This document shows, in pieces, positions 47,683 to 58,495 of a stretch of DNA of 64,000 bases (position 1 is its first letter; the number at the start of each line of letters is the position of its first letter). Position numbers and translations under genes: made by a program. The notes beneath the pieces were generated by a model. The model was given only the letters and a program-made list of their open reading frames with translations. It was not told the DNA's origin and made no database searches. The DNA is from an uncultured Balneola sp. (GTDB lineage Bacteria; Bacteroidota; Rhodothermia; Balneolales; Balneolaceae): assembly GCA_902529115.1 (NCBI GenBank), contig CABZVB010000002.1:117485-181484 (forward strand), given 5' to 3'.

Positions 47683-50600
47683 ATGGAAAAGTCCGTAAAA
47701 CATATCCAAAAAAAGACCCAGTCCGTATTTAGCTATACTGGCGAAGAACATAGTGCGTGTGGGGTTGGTTTTATCGTCAGTAGAAAGCAGCAATATTCAC
47801 ACGAGCACTTAAAACAAGGTTTACACGCTTTGCGTTGTGTGGAGCATCGTGGTGCTTGCGCAGCCGACGGTTTAACGGGTGACGGAGCTGGCATTATGAC
47901 CGATATACCCTTTGATATGTTAGGGTACGCAAAAGATACTGTGGCAGTAGCTTTTCTCTTTTTGACCAAAACAAGAACTCGAAGACTTAAAGCACTTAAA
48001 ATTTTTGAACAGACTTTTGGATCCATTGGATTAGATGTCCTTGAATACCGAGATGTACCTGTTAACTCAACTAATTTAGGAGAAAGTGCTAGTCAAAGTG
48101 TACCCATTATGGTACAAGCATTCATCAAACGTCCCGAAAGAGCAAAAACGATGCTCTCGTTTGACAAACGCCTTTATTCTGCCAAACAACTCACAAAAAA
48201 CAAACTCTTCGCGTCTGAACTCGAAGACGCCCTTTTCTTCACATCACTCTCCGCTAAAACCATCGTGTATAAAGCACTCACTAAATCACGTGCTCTGGAC
48301 GATTTTTACTTAGATCTCCAGAATCCTGCATATGAAACCCGTTTTTGCTTGTTTCATCGTCGTTTCAGTACTAATACCACTACCTCTTGGGACAAGGCTC
48401 AACCTTTTCGACTCATCGGTCACAATGGTGAAATTAACACCATTGCTGGTAATAGGTCATGGGCAAAATCCAGGGAAAAAATGATTGGTGCCGAACGCAA
48501 TGAAATTCTAACACGCGTTGGGATAAGTGACTCCGGCAGTTTAAATGAAATGGTAGAGGCCTTACGCTACCGCAGCAGTATTCCAAATGTGGAGGATATT
48601 CTTGCTATTTGTATGCCTCCTGCTAATCATGATAACAATTTTTACAAGTTCTGGAGCCGGGCGATGGAACCTTGGGACGGGCCGGCTCTTATTACCTACG
48701 CAAATGGTTATAGCATTGGGGCCCGACTGGATCGAAATGGTTTTAGACCATGCCGGTGGGCTAGAACCCCAGACCATTTCTATCTATCCTCCGAAGCAGG
48801 AACCTTTAATATTGATCCAAAAAGTATAGATGCAAAAGGGATATTGTATGCTGGACGTGGGGTAACGGTTGACTTAACCAATGGTCAAGTAATGTTCCGA
48901 GATCCCTCACATTCTAGAGATAACTACGATGCCCCCTTTGACCCAAGAGTTGAAAAACTTCCTGATACTGTAAATGACATCGGTAAACGATTTAGTGATA
49001 AAAAAGCGGTATTTAGTTATACAGATGAAGAGCTTAAAAAGATCATTTATCCAATGGCAGAGAAAGGGAAAGAGCCTATTGGATCGATGGGCGATACTGC
49101 TAGATTAGCCGTCTTATCTACTGAAATACGGTCTTTCTTTGATTTTTTCTATCAACACTTCTCGCAGGTAACAAATCCGCCATTAGATTATATTCGCGAG
49201 CAAATAGTCACCGATCTTAAAGTTTATTTAGGGAAAAAACCGAACATATTTGAACCCAAAGAACTTATACCTCCCACCCCTGCATATGAGCTTAAGAGTC
49301 CTTTTTTAAGTCTTGCACAAATGCATTTTCTGTATGAATGTATCGACAAAGCCACCGAGTTGGATCGCGTTATTCCATACGTCATTGATACCACCTTTGA
49401 CATTAATCATGGCACGGTTGGGTTTAAATCGAAGCTTACAAAAATTGGTGAAGAAGCCATAAAAGCGGTCATCAATAATCATGCCATCTTAATCCTTTCA
49501 GACCGACAGGCAAGCACGAACAGAACTCCACTGCCTAGCTTACTCGCACTCCGCAGAGTTGTCAATGCTCTCAATGACGAGGGATTAAAACTTAACGCTG
49601 CTGTTGTTGTTGATACAGGTGAAGTAAAAAGTACCCATCATGCTTCTTGCCTTATAGGATTTGGTGCACAAGCAGTATGCCCATATCTTGCACTTGATAT
49701 TGTTCGTAATGATGAAGAACGAAGCTTAAAAAGTTTGGATGCAAACACCAAAGAGCGTAACTACCTCAAAGCCCTCGATAGTGGCCTGTTAAAAATAATG
49801 GCAAAATCAGGTATTTCTGTTGTTCGCTCTTATCAGAGTGCTAAATTATATTCTGCCCTTGGCTTGGGTAAAGAAATTATTCAAGATTATTTCCCAGGTA
49901 TTCAGAGCCCTATTGGAGGTTTGGAAATCGAACAAATTGCAGAGCAAATACAAAATAGAGCTGAATTTGTTCAATCTGAAGAAGAAGAATATAAACCCAT
50001 CAAAAATTTCCAGTATAAAGAACATGCTCGGGGATCTATGGGGGAAAAACATTCTATGACCAATACCCGGTCAAAAATAATTCATGAATTGGTTCAGAAT
50101 CATAAGCTAGATCTTACAGATATGGCCCTTTGGGATGAATATCTTAAGCTAGGTCTAGAAGATGAACCCGTTGCCATAAGGCATCTTTTTAATCCAAAGA
50201 AAGCTGATACTCCCATTGCATTAGATAAGGTAAAAGGAGTTGATCATATATTACCTACCTTTGGTTCCGGCGCCATGTCTTTCGGTGCGATTAGCGCAGA
50301 GTCTCAGAGAGATATTTTTCTCGCCATGAGAGAAATTGGCGGACGGTGTAATAGCGGTGAAGGTGGAGAAAATCCATTTTACTTTGAAGAAGGTATTGGT
50401 GCCACCATTAAACAAATCGCTTCTGGGCGTTTTGGAGTTAACGCTGAGTACCTTGTCTCAGGTGAAGAAATTCAGATCAAAGTTTGTCAGGGTGCCAAAC
50501 CTGGTGAAGGCGGACAGTTAATGGGAATAAAAGTAGACACTGATATTGCCAAAGCGCGCTATGCCAATCCAGGGTTTGACCTGATTTCTCCACCCCCTCT

Positions 50601-52131
50601 TCATGATATTTACAGTATCGAGGATTTAAAACAACTTATAAATGACCTTAAACAAATACACCCTAAAGGTAAAGTAAGCGTAAAACTAGTTTCTGGAGTT
50701 AATATTGGCACAATCGCAGTAGGTGTAGCTAAAGCAGGTGCCGACTCTATTCAAGTTTCAGGTGGAGAAGGCGGGACTGGTGCTGCTTCTCTATCCTCCA
50801 TGAAGCATGCGGGCTTACCTTGGGAAATTGGACTTCTAGAAGTACATCAAGCGCTGGTAGAAAATAACCTTAGAGATCGAATAATTTTACGTACTGACGG
50901 TGGATTATCGTCCGGAAAAGATATTGTGCTTGCTTCTATTTTAGGAGCAGAAGAATTCGACTTTGGTAAGTTGTTGCTTATTGCCGAGGGTTGCGTAATG
51001 GCTCGTATTTGTGAAAAAAACACATGCCCTAGAGGTATAGCGACTCATGACCCGAAATTTAAAGCAAAATATCAGGGTAATAAAGATCACATCGTTAAAA
51101 TGCTTACATATTTGGCTGAAGATGTCCGAAGAATTCTAGCTGATATGGGCAAAGAGCGACTTCAAGATGTTTGTGGAGATACTGAACTTCTTACCATCAA
51201 TGGTAGTCACCTGGACAAAATAAATTCGTTAAATCTTGACTTGTCTTTTTTCTTACAAGCACCCGTTTATGTAAAGTCTAAACAATTGCCAGGAATGGGA
51301 GAGCCCGTAAATAGTCTTAATGCAAGAGTATTAGCCGACCTTGAAGACGCTATCGAAGCCAATGAATCAGTCTTAAAATCGTACTCTATTATCAATACCG
51401 ATCGTTCTGCCTTAGCTACCTTATTCGGTCATTTAGCAGAGCGGGTAAGTATTGACCGCCTAAGTACCTTTAAATCGGAAGCAAAGACAGATAAAGCATA
51501 CAAAGGAAAAATACAACTGAACTTTCATGGTAGTGCTGGCCAAAGCTTTGGAGTTTTTCAAACTTCAGAAGTAGAGATCCGATTAGAAGGTGAAGCTAAT
51601 GATTCGGTGTGTAAGTCGATGAGCGGTGGTAAGACGGTAATTGTCCCACCCTCGGAAGTCAATTATAAAGCAGAAGAAAATGCTATCATTGGTAACTGTG
51701 CACTATATGGTGCTATCGGTGGTAGGCTTTATGTGCATGGTCAGGCTGGTGACCGGTTTGCTGTTCGTAACTCAGGTGCGATTGCAGTAGTTGAGGGTAC
51801 CGGGCTGCACGCTTGCGAATACATGACTAATGGCACTGTTGTGATATTAGGTCAAACATCGGATAATATTGGAGCTGGTATGACTGGAGGAACACTATTT
51901 ATGTACGAAGATCCAAATGACCGGGTCAATAGTGATTATATAGCTGAGGCTCCATGTACTACCCATGATAAATCACAACTTAAAGCTTTACTTACAGACT
52001 ATGCCAATGAAACTGGTTCAACCAAAGCAATGTATATAGTCAAGGATTGGGAAAATACTGTCAACACATTCAGAAAGTTCATTCCAATATCTATGATTGC
52101 CGTAAGGGAAGATTCCTATGCTCAGAAATAA
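47683..52131 (+). CDS. gltB: Glutamate synthase large subunit
   Basis: Makes two glutamates from glutamine and 2-oxoglutarate. Order: a propeptide of 25 residues, then the class II glutaminase domain, whose nucleophile would be Cys26 (HSACGVGF); NTNTTSWD-like STNTTTSWD; a central domain; the FMN/2-oxoglutarate domain with GSGAMSFGAIS near residue 861 and GGEGGTGAA near 1025; the [3Fe-4S] cysteines in CEKNTCPRGIA near 1110; and the C-terminal beta-helix with repeated Gly-rich steps (GAIGGRLYVHGQAG, GAGMTGGTLFM). Length of 1482 is usual. No gltD follows; the small subunit must be elsewhere, or the enzyme may take electrons from ferredoxin. Confidence 0.96.
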   Translation: MEKSVKHIQKKTQSVFSYTGEEHSACGVGFIVSRKQQYSHEHLKQGLHALRCVEHRGACAADGLTGDGAGIMTDIPFDMLGYAKDTVAVAFLFLTKTRTRRLKALKIFEQTFGSIGLDVLEYRDVPVNSTNLGESASQSVPIMVQAFIKRPERAKTMLSFDKRLYSAKQLTKNKLFASELEDALFFTSLSAKTIVYKALTKSRALDDFYLDLQNPAYETRFCLFHRRFSTNTTTSWDKAQPFRLIGHNGEINTIAGNRSWAKSREKMIGAERNEILTRVGISDSGSLNEMVEALRYRSSIPNVEDILAICMPPANHDNNFYKFWSRAMEPWDGPALITYANGYSIGARLDRNGFRPCRWARTPDHFYLSSEAGTFNIDPKSIDAKGILYAGRGVTVDLTNGQVMFRDPSHSRDNYDAPFDPRVEKLPDTVNDIGKRFSDKKAVFSYTDEELKKIIYPMAEKGKEPIGSMGDTARLAVLSTEIRSFFDFFYQHFSQVTNPPLDYIREQIVTDLKVYLGKKPNIFEPKELIPPTPAYELKSPFLSLAQMHFLYECIDKATELDRVIPYVIDTTFDINHGTVGFKSKLTKIGEEAIKAVINNHAILILSDRQASTNRTPLPSLLALRRVVNALNDEGLKLNAAVVVDTGEVKSTHHASCLIGFGAQAVCPYLALDIVRNDEERSLKSLDANTKERNYLKALDSGLLKIMAKSGISVVRSYQSAKLYSALGLGKEIIQDYFPGIQSPIGGLEIEQIAEQIQNRAEFVQSEEEEYKPIKNFQYKEHARGSMGEKHSMTNTRSKIIHELVQNHKLDLTDMALWDEYLKLGLEDEPVAIRHLFNPKKADTPIALDKVKGVDHILPTFGSGAMSFGAISAESQRDIFLAMREIGGRCNSGEGGENPFYFEEGIGATIKQIASGRFGVNAEYLVSGEEIQIKVCQGAKPGEGGQLMGIKVDTDIAKARYANPGFDLISPPPLHDIYSIEDLKQLINDLKQIHPKGKVSVKLVSGVNIGTIAVGVAKAGADSIQVSGGEGGTGAASLSSMKHAGLPWEIGLLEVHQALVENNLRDRIILRTDGGLSSGKDIVLASILGAEEFDFGKLLLIAEGCVMARICEKNTCPRGIATHDPKFKAKYQGNKDHIVKMLTYLAEDVRRILADMGKERLQDVCGDTELLTINGSHLDKINSLNLDLSFFLQAPVYVKSKQLPGMGEPVNSLNARVLADLEDAIEANESVLKSYSIINTDRSALATLFGHLAERVSIDRLSTFKSEAKTDKAYKGKIQLNFHGSAGQSFGVFQTSEVEIRLEGEANDSVCKSMSGGKTVIVPPSEVNYKAEENAIIGNCALYGAIGGRLYVHGQAGDRFAVRNSGAIAVVEGTGLHACEYMTNGTVVILGQTSDNIGAGMTGGTLFMYEDPNDRVNSDYIAEAPCTTHDKSQLKALLTDYANETGSTKAMYIVKDWENTVNTFRKFIPISMIAVREDSYAQK

Positions 52132-52216
52132 AAAAAAATTCCTAACTTTGATTCAAAATATTCAAAGTATTCTTCCAAAGAGTAGAATTTGATGACCGCG
52201 CAATACATTAATAATC

Positions 52217-52555
52217 GTGACAACACCTAAAAAATTAACCAACAAAGATCTGGTTTTTTTGAAAGAACTAGAAGCTCTAATTTATGACCGTAAGAATAAA
52301 ATGCCTAAAGGTAGCTACACTACGACTATGTTCAAAAAAGGGCTCGATAAAATTGCCCAAAAAGTTGGAGAGGAAGCTATTGAAACTGTAATTGCCTCTA
52401 AAAATAAAGGAAGTAAAGAGACAATAGAAGAAGCCTCAGATTTGCTATTTCACTTAATGCTTTTACTTGCAAAAAAAGATATCCCTCTGCATAATGTTGT
52501 TAAAACCCTTCGTAAACGGCATAAAAAAGGAAATCACAAGCATATAGGAGAATAA
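52217..52555 (+). CDS. hisE: Phosphoribosyl-ATP pyrophosphatase
   Basis: Second step of histidine synthesis: removes pyrophosphate from phosphoribosyl-ATP. It is a stand-alone HisE of 112 residues starting at GTG. Motifs: LEALIYDRKNKMPKGSYTT, KVGEEAIETVIA and EEASDLLFHLMLLL, the EExxE/ExxD metal site. In many Bacteroidota HisE is fused to HisI; here it is separate. It follows gltB at 85 bases and is three bases before the OsmC gene. Confidence 0.93.
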   Translation: MTTPKKLTNKDLVFLKELEALIYDRKNKMPKGSYTTTMFKKGLDKIAQKVGEEAIETVIASKNKGSKETIEEASDLLFHLMLLLAKKDIPLHNVVKTLRKRHKKGNHKHIGE

Positions 52556-52558
52556 TAG

Positions 52559-52981
52559 TTGAGTATTAAAGTAGAATGGAGGCAAGAAGGTTACCAATTT
52601 GAAGCCGAGAATATCATTGGTGGTAAAATTAGAATGGATGGGGATGGAGTGCTTCAGGGTATTGAAGGAGGAATTACCCCTTTTGAATTATTATTAGCTG
52701 GAGTGGGAGCTTGTAGCGCAATAGACGTATTAATGATCTTAAAAAAACAACGTCAAACCATAAAAAACTTAGTTGTTCTTGTAGAACCCGAGAAAATTAA
52801 AAACGATGTAGGCTATTCTGAATATAAGAGTATTCACATGCATTACATACTTGAAGGGTCTATTGACCAGGCTAAGGCTGAAAAGGCGTTAAAACTCTCT
52901 GTTGAAAAATATTGTTCGGTTTCTAAGGCACTTGAAAAAGCATCTGATATTAGCTATAGCATTGAAATTAAGGAAAAATAA
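52559..52981 (+). CDS. OsmC family protein
   Basis: 140-residue OsmC/Ohr-type thiol peroxidase fold. It begins at TTG, three bases after hisE, so the two are translated from one message. Conserved parts: GGIKMD-like GGKIRMDGDG, PFELLLAGVGACSAIDVLMIL with the Cys that acts in peroxide reduction, and EKYCSVSKAL with the second Cys. This is the YhfA-like branch, whose activity is less well known than Ohr. Role inferred as hydroperoxide defence. Confidence 0.88.
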   Translation: MSIKVEWRQEGYQFEAENIIGGKIRMDGDGVLQGIEGGITPFELLLAGVGACSAIDVLMILKKQRQTIKNLVVLVEPEKIKNDVGYSEYKSIHMHYILEGSIDQAKAEKALKLSVEKYCSVSKALEKASDISYSIEIKEK

Positions 52982-53038
52982 GCCTGGAAGTCCCGATTTC
53001 ATTTAACTAACTTTGCTTTACTACTCTGATCATTACAT

Positions 53039-53074
53039 AAAAAAAGGCCTGAGTTCCGTGAGGAATCTGGCCTT
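53039..53074 (-). terminator. Rho-independent terminator of gap
   Basis: Hairpin with AAGGCC/GGCCTT base and an inner TTCC/GGAA stem around GTGA, ending in a run of seven T on the minus strand. It lies about 60 bases after the gap stop; the stem may also stop the convergent OsmC transcript. Confidence 0.85.
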
Positions 53075-53131
53075 ATCTGAATACATAAAGTGCTCAAAAT
53101 TTTAGTTGGTTGAGTAGACTTTATAACTGAT

Positions 53132-54145
<1,014 letters not shown>

Positions 54146-54417
54146 TTAATGAATATTACTATCAGTTATCGTGATTCAAATGTAGTATGTCGATATCACA
54201 GATCTGTACATATCAAGAGAATATGAAAACATAACAACTGTCCTTAAACTCTAGAAAATATCTATCTAAACTACGTTTAAATCACCATAAACTACTATTA
54301 AAACCACACTCTTTCAATCATTTTGCGCTAAAATAATTAGCTCTAAAGCCTTTTTGAACTGGGAGCGCTTTTCTACCTATATTACCATATAAATTATTCA
54401 TCTAAATTTTAGGTTTT

Positions 54418-56034
54418 ATGTCCGACTTGACTATTGAACATTATCGCAACGAAGAGTATTTAAATTTTGAAGACCCTACTGTTGCAAAAGCGCAGCAGGC
54501 CGCTATTAAAGAAGTTCGAACTAAGTTTGATCAATCGCATTCTCTCTACGTCAATGGGCATTGGATAAAGGGTGATTCGGGTACCTTTGAAAGCGTGAAT
54601 CCTTCCAATCTAAGTGAGTCCATTGGCACATTCCAACTAGCCAGCTCAACACAAGCTTTATCAGCCTTAGATTCGGCTTGGAAAGCCTTTGAAAAATGGC
54701 AATTTGTACCTGCACAAAAGCGTGCAGATTATCTTTTTACTATAGCTGATATCATGAAACGTCGCCGCTTAGAAATAAATGCCTGGATGATTAGTGAGGC
54801 TGGTAAAAACTACGTGGAAGCAGATGCTGACACCGCTGAAGCTATTGATTTTGTTAGATATTACGCATATGAAGCTCTTCGAATGGATAAAGGTATGCCC
54901 GTACTAAGCCAAAACTGGGGTGATCACAACAAAACTATTTATATGCCAATAGGTGCAGGGGTAAGTATTTCACCTTGGAATTTCCCTTTTGCTATATTTG
55001 TGGGTATGGCAATTGCCCCTATAGCTGTCGGTAACACAGTGGTAGCTAAACCAGCTCCAGATACTCCAAAAATGGGGTATATAATGGCGGAAATTGTTGA
55101 AGAGGCAGGATTACCAGCTGGGGTTTTTAATTTTGTAACCGGCGATAACATTGAAGTCGGAGAGACTTTAGCACGTAGTCCAAAAACACGATTTATCTCC
55201 TTCACCGGATCAAAAGTAGTAGGAATACATTTAACTGATATTGCAGCACAAGTAGTTGAAGGACAGCTTTTTTTAAAGCGAATGGTCTGTGAATTAGGGG
55301 GTAAAAATGCCACAGTGGTTGATGCTGATGCCAATATAGACCTAGCAGCGCAAGAGATAGTAAAAGGAGCTTTTGGCTTCCAAGGACAAAAGTGTTCTGC
55401 GGGCTCACGAACAATTGCCGTAGAATCTGTTTATGATGAGCTCCTTGAGAAAGTGGTCGCAATAACTAAGGCTCTTCAGGTGGGTGACGCAAAGGATAAT
55501 TTTGCTATAGGTCCAGTTGTTAATCAAAAAGCGGTAGATAAAATTTTGCACTATATCGAAATTGGAAAGAAAGAAGGTCGTTTAATGTGCGGTGGTAAAA
55601 AGGCAGAAACCGAGCATGAAGGTCATTATATTGAACCAACAGTGTTTGCCGATATCACAAAAAATGCGGTTATTGCACAAGAAGAAATTTTCGGCCCTGT
55701 AACCGCATTCATTAAAGCCAAAGACACCAAAGATGCCATTAGAATTGCAAATAACACGCAATATGGTCTTACAGGAGCTTATTTTTCAAATGATCCCACA
55801 AAAATTGATTATGCATTACGTCATTTCCGAGTAGGAAATATGTATGTGAATCGAAAATGTACAGGAGCTTTGGTGGGCGCCCAACCCTTTGGTGGCTTTA
55901 ATCTGAGTGGTACCGATGCAAAAGCTGGTGGTCGAGATTATTTAAAATACTTTTTAGAGCCAAAATCCATGACGATTCGCCCGAGAAAAGGCATTGCATT
56001 TACGCTCAGTGAATTTAACTTTACTGAGGAATAA
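54418..56034 (+). CDS. pruA: L-glutamate gamma-semialdehyde dehydrogenase (P5C dehydrogenase)
   Basis: Aldehyde dehydrogenase that oxidises glutamate semialdehyde (from proline or arginine) to glutamate. It is the stand-alone form (538 residues) similar to RocA/PruA. Motifs: SPWNFPFAIFVG, NTVVAKPAPDTP, FTGSKVVG, the general-base Glu in CELGGKNA near residue 291, and the catalytic Cys in GQKCSAGSR near 326. EEIFGPVTAFI and PFGGFNLSGTD follow. No proline dehydrogenase gene is adjacent. Confidence 0.94.
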   Translation: MSDLTIEHYRNEEYLNFEDPTVAKAQQAAIKEVRTKFDQSHSLYVNGHWIKGDSGTFESVNPSNLSESIGTFQLASSTQALSALDSAWKAFEKWQFVPAQKRADYLFTIADIMKRRRLEINAWMISEAGKNYVEADADTAEAIDFVRYYAYEALRMDKGMPVLSQNWGDHNKTIYMPIGAGVSISPWNFPFAIFVGMAIAPIAVGNTVVAKPAPDTPKMGYIMAEIVEEAGLPAGVFNFVTGDNIEVGETLARSPKTRFISFTGSKVVGIHLTDIAAQVVEGQLFLKRMVCELGGKNATVVDADANIDLAAQEIVKGAFGFQGQKCSAGSRTIAVESVYDELLEKVVAITKALQVGDAKDNFAIGPVVNQKAVDKILHYIEIGKKEGRLMCGGKKAETEHEGHYIEPTVFADITKNAVIAQEEIFGPVTAFIKAKDTKDAIRIANNTQYGLTGAYFSNDPTKIDYALRHFRVGNMYVNRKCTGALVGAQPFGGFNLSGTDAKAGGRDYLKYFLEPKSMTIRPRKGIAFTLSEFNFTEE

Positions 56035-56057
56035 TCCCGTTTTTATATCAGAAAAAT

Positions 56058-57011
56058 TTAAGCGTTTAAAAACCCTTTTAATTGATTACTCCTGAGGTAA
56101 TCTGAAGCCTTGACTTTATTCTTTGAAGGGAACTGGATCATATTTACCTGGATGAAGCCGTCTATACAAGCGCTGTATAAATGACCGTTTTCAATTATTA
56201 GTTGTCCGGGTTTTATGGTTAATATTGAGTATTTCTGGAACAATTTCGCGCTTACTTGTTTGGACGGTAAGGAAACTGAATGAATTTTAATGGTGACTCC
56301 GTCCATGCTTACCCATGCTCCCGGAACAGGAGTCATGGCTCGAAATTGATTATATAAAGAACTAAGATGTTGGTTGAAATCCAGTTGCCCATCCTTTCTA
56401 AATACTTTTGGGGCGGGAGTGGCTAACCGATCATTTTGAGGCTCTAAGTGGTAATCACCTGATTCTATTATCGACAGAGCTTGGTTCAAGGCGTCAGCTC
56501 CAACGTATTTTAATCGATTGTACAACTCACCAGTTGTTTCAGCAGGCCCTATGGGGGTCTTAAGTGAACAAAGTATTGCACCAGTATCAACCTTAGTATC
56601 TAGAAAGAATATAGTACATCCCGTTTCCTCCTCCCCATTTGCAACGGCCCAGTGTATGGGGGCAGCACCACGGTATTTAGGAAGTATAGATGCATGCACA
56701 TTAATTGAGCCTATTTTTGGTAAATCTAATACCGAGGGCGGCAAAACTTTGAAGGCTACTACCACAAATAAATCCGCCTTAAATTTTTTTAGTGAATCAA
56801 TTAAGTTAGGATCGTGTGTAGATGAGGTCGTAATAACCGGTATGCCATGTTCAACAGCCAAAGCTTTGACAGGTGTAGGTGTAGGAGGCTTAGCCCTACC
56901 CCTTCTCTTGTCTTCGCCACTTACCACCGCCAGGAGCTCATGATTAGATTCTATAATTCGTTGTAAACTAGGTAGGGCAAAGTCAGGTGATCCCATAAAT
57001 ACAATCTTCAT
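56058..57011 (-). CDS. fmt: Methionyl-tRNA formyltransferase
   Basis: Formylates initiator Met-tRNA. Two domains in 317 residues: the catalytic domain with FMGSPDFALPSL at the N-terminus, SINVHASILPKYRGAAPIHWA (Asn104, His106) and FLDTKVDTG (the catalytic Asp near 142), then the OB-like C-terminal domain. Its start overlaps the def stop by four bases, so translation is coupled. Order def-fmt is common. Confidence 0.96.
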   Translation of the reverse strand: MKIVFMGSPDFALPSLQRIIESNHELLAVVSGEDKRRGRAKPPTPTPVKALAVEHGIPVITTSSTHDPNLIDSLKKFKADLFVVVAFKVLPPSVLDLPKIGSINVHASILPKYRGAAPIHWAVANGEEETGCTIFFLDTKVDTGAILCSLKTPIGPAETTGELYNRLKYVGADALNQALSIIESGDYHLEPQNDRLATPAPKVFRKDGQLDFNQHLSSLYNQFRAMTPVPGAWVSMDGVTIKIHSVSLPSKQVSAKLFQKYSILTIKPGQLIIENGHLYSACIDGFIQVNMIQFPSKNKVKASDYLRSNQLKGFLNA

Positions 57012-57571
57012 GTGCTATGCTTTTTGGGACTAATTGGATAGGGCGCCTCGGCCTCACCAGCTTCTATGGCTTTTAATTGTGATTTATGCATTCGCCTTCT
57101 AAATGAAGAAAGATGATCAATAAAAAGTATCCCATCTAAATGATCATATTCATGCAATATAATTCTAGCGGGCCAGCCAGAGAAATTGCGAGTATGTTCC
57201 ACAAAATGCTCATCTAAATATTGGAGAGTGATAGTTTCGGCTCGTTTTACCATGTCTTTTACATCTGGAATACTAAGACAGCCTTCGTCCATACTAACTT
57301 GTTGACTACTTTGTTCAATAATCATAGGGTTAATGCATACGATAAGCCCCAATTTTTCCTCGTCATCCTCTAACATAGGGTCTGGATCAAAAACAAATAT
57401 TCGGTGAGATGAACCTACTTGTGGTGCAGCTAAACCTAATCCATTGGAGTAGTACATAGTTTCGATCAAGTCTTCTAAAAAGCGGTCAATAACCTCCGTT
57501 CGACTGTCAACCTCTTGTGTCTTTTCTCTTAAAATGGGATCATTGTAGGTAACTATAGGCAATATTGGCAT
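57008..57571 (-). CDS. def: Peptide deformylase
   Basis: Removes the formyl group from nascent proteins. The three metal/catalytic motifs are present: GLAAPQVG at 46-53, EGCLSIP at 96-102 (Cys98) and HEYDHLDG at 140-147 (His140, Glu141, His144). Length of 187 fits the type I enzymes. Between ruvX (12 bases) and fmt (4-base overlap). Confidence 0.97.
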   Translation of the reverse strand: MPILPIVTYNDPILREKTQEVDSRTEVIDRFLEDLIETMYYSNGLGLAAPQVGSSHRIFVFDPDPMLEDDEEKLGLIVCINPMIIEQSSQQVSMDEGCLSIPDVKDMVKRAETITLQYLDEHFVEHTRNFSGWPARIILHEYDHLDGILFIDHLSSFRRRMHKSQLKAIEAGEAEAPYPISPKKHST

Positions 57572-57583
57572 TTATTCACAGTT

Positions 57584-58012
57584 TCAATGACTATTAAAAT
57601 CTAAGAAGCGTTGTAAGATTATAGCCGCAGCTATTTGATCTTTACGCTTCTTCTCTTGTCTTTTCTTTTTAGGAAGACCGGACAAAATCATAACGGAACT
57701 GGCTTCTTCAGAGCTATAACGCTCATCCACCTTGTGAATTTCTAAGTTAGGGAATTGTTTCTCAACTTGATGGATGAAGGACCGGACTCGTTCAACCGAT
57801 TCGCCCTCTTTCCCACTTGTTTCAAGTGGCCAACCTACAATTAATCCTTTATATTGTCCCGTTGCTATGAGCTGTTGCAAATGTGGAATTAGATCCGATG
57901 TGAACACTGTTTCTAAAGGGCTCGCAATAGTTCTTAATAAATCAGTGTGTGCCAGACCTGTTCGTTTTTGGCCTATATCAACACAAACATATCTAAAGTA
58001 ATTGGTACTCAA
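57584..58012 (-). CDS. ruvX: Putative pre-16S rRNA nuclease (YqgF/RuvX)
   Basis: RNase H-like fold protein of 142 residues implicated in 16S rRNA 5'-end maturation and sometimes called a Holliday junction resolvase. Motifs: VDIGQKRTGLA at the N-terminus (first catalytic Asp), VGWPLETSGKEG in the middle, and KVDERYSSEEAS near 100. Starts in a four-base overlap with the HU-like gene. Confidence 0.93.
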   Translation of the reverse strand: MSTNYFRYVCVDIGQKRTGLAHTDLLRTIASPLETVFTSDLIPHLQQLIATGQYKGLIVGWPLETSGKEGESVERVRSFIHQVEKQFPNLEIHKVDERYSSEEASSVMILSGLPKKKRQEKKRKDQIAAAIILQRFLDFNSH

Positions 58013-58332
58013 CCCTTAGAGGATACATCTTCTAAGGGTTCCCGCAAAAATTGTTTTAACAATTTACTAGGCTTGAAATGAGTTTTACGATGAGCCGGTA
58101 CGTAGATAACTTCGTTAGTTTTAGGGTTTCTTGCTTTTGGTTTAGCTTTTGTTTCTTTTACCTCGAAGACACCAAAATCTCTAATTTCGATACGACATTC
58201 GGTGTCGGCTGACATCATAATCTCTCTAAGTGCAACGATTACAGAATCTACCCATGGCTCAACTCTAATCATAGGATCATTATTAGCTTCTGCTACTCTT
58301 CTTACTATATCACGTTTTGTATAGGTCATCAT
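58009..58332 (-). CDS. HU/IHF family DNA-binding protein
   Basis: 107 residues, about 15 more than classical HU, the surplus being a charged C-terminal tail (LREPLEDVSSKG). The conserved part is complete: KRDIVRRVAEANN, EIRDFGVFEVKETKAKPKARNPKTNE, where RNPKTNE and the following YVPAHRKTHFKPSK form the DNA-binding arm. It is the first gene of an operon with ruvX, def and fmt, coupled by a four-base overlap. Confidence 0.93.
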   Translation of the reverse strand: MMTYTKRDIVRRVAEANNDPMIRVEPWVDSVIVALREIMMSADTECRIEIRDFGVFEVKETKAKPKARNPKTNEVIYVPAHRKTHFKPSKLLKQFLREPLEDVSSKG

Positions 58333-58495
58333 AATATTATCCTCTGATGTTTACTCGACTAAATGCGGGTTAAATTTATTTTATTCTTGCGCCGATCTAA
58401 AGATTCGAACTGGCAATGCATTTAAGCCTTAACAAATTGATATTTATATAAATACAGAATGTAAATTAATGAACAAATAAACCAATAGCTAACAA

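Noticed and set aside
58385..58425. tRNA-like T-loop (GTTCGAATC on the minus strand) upstream of the HU gene
   Set aside because: The flanking bases do not form a T-stem, and no acceptor, D or anticodon arm is present.
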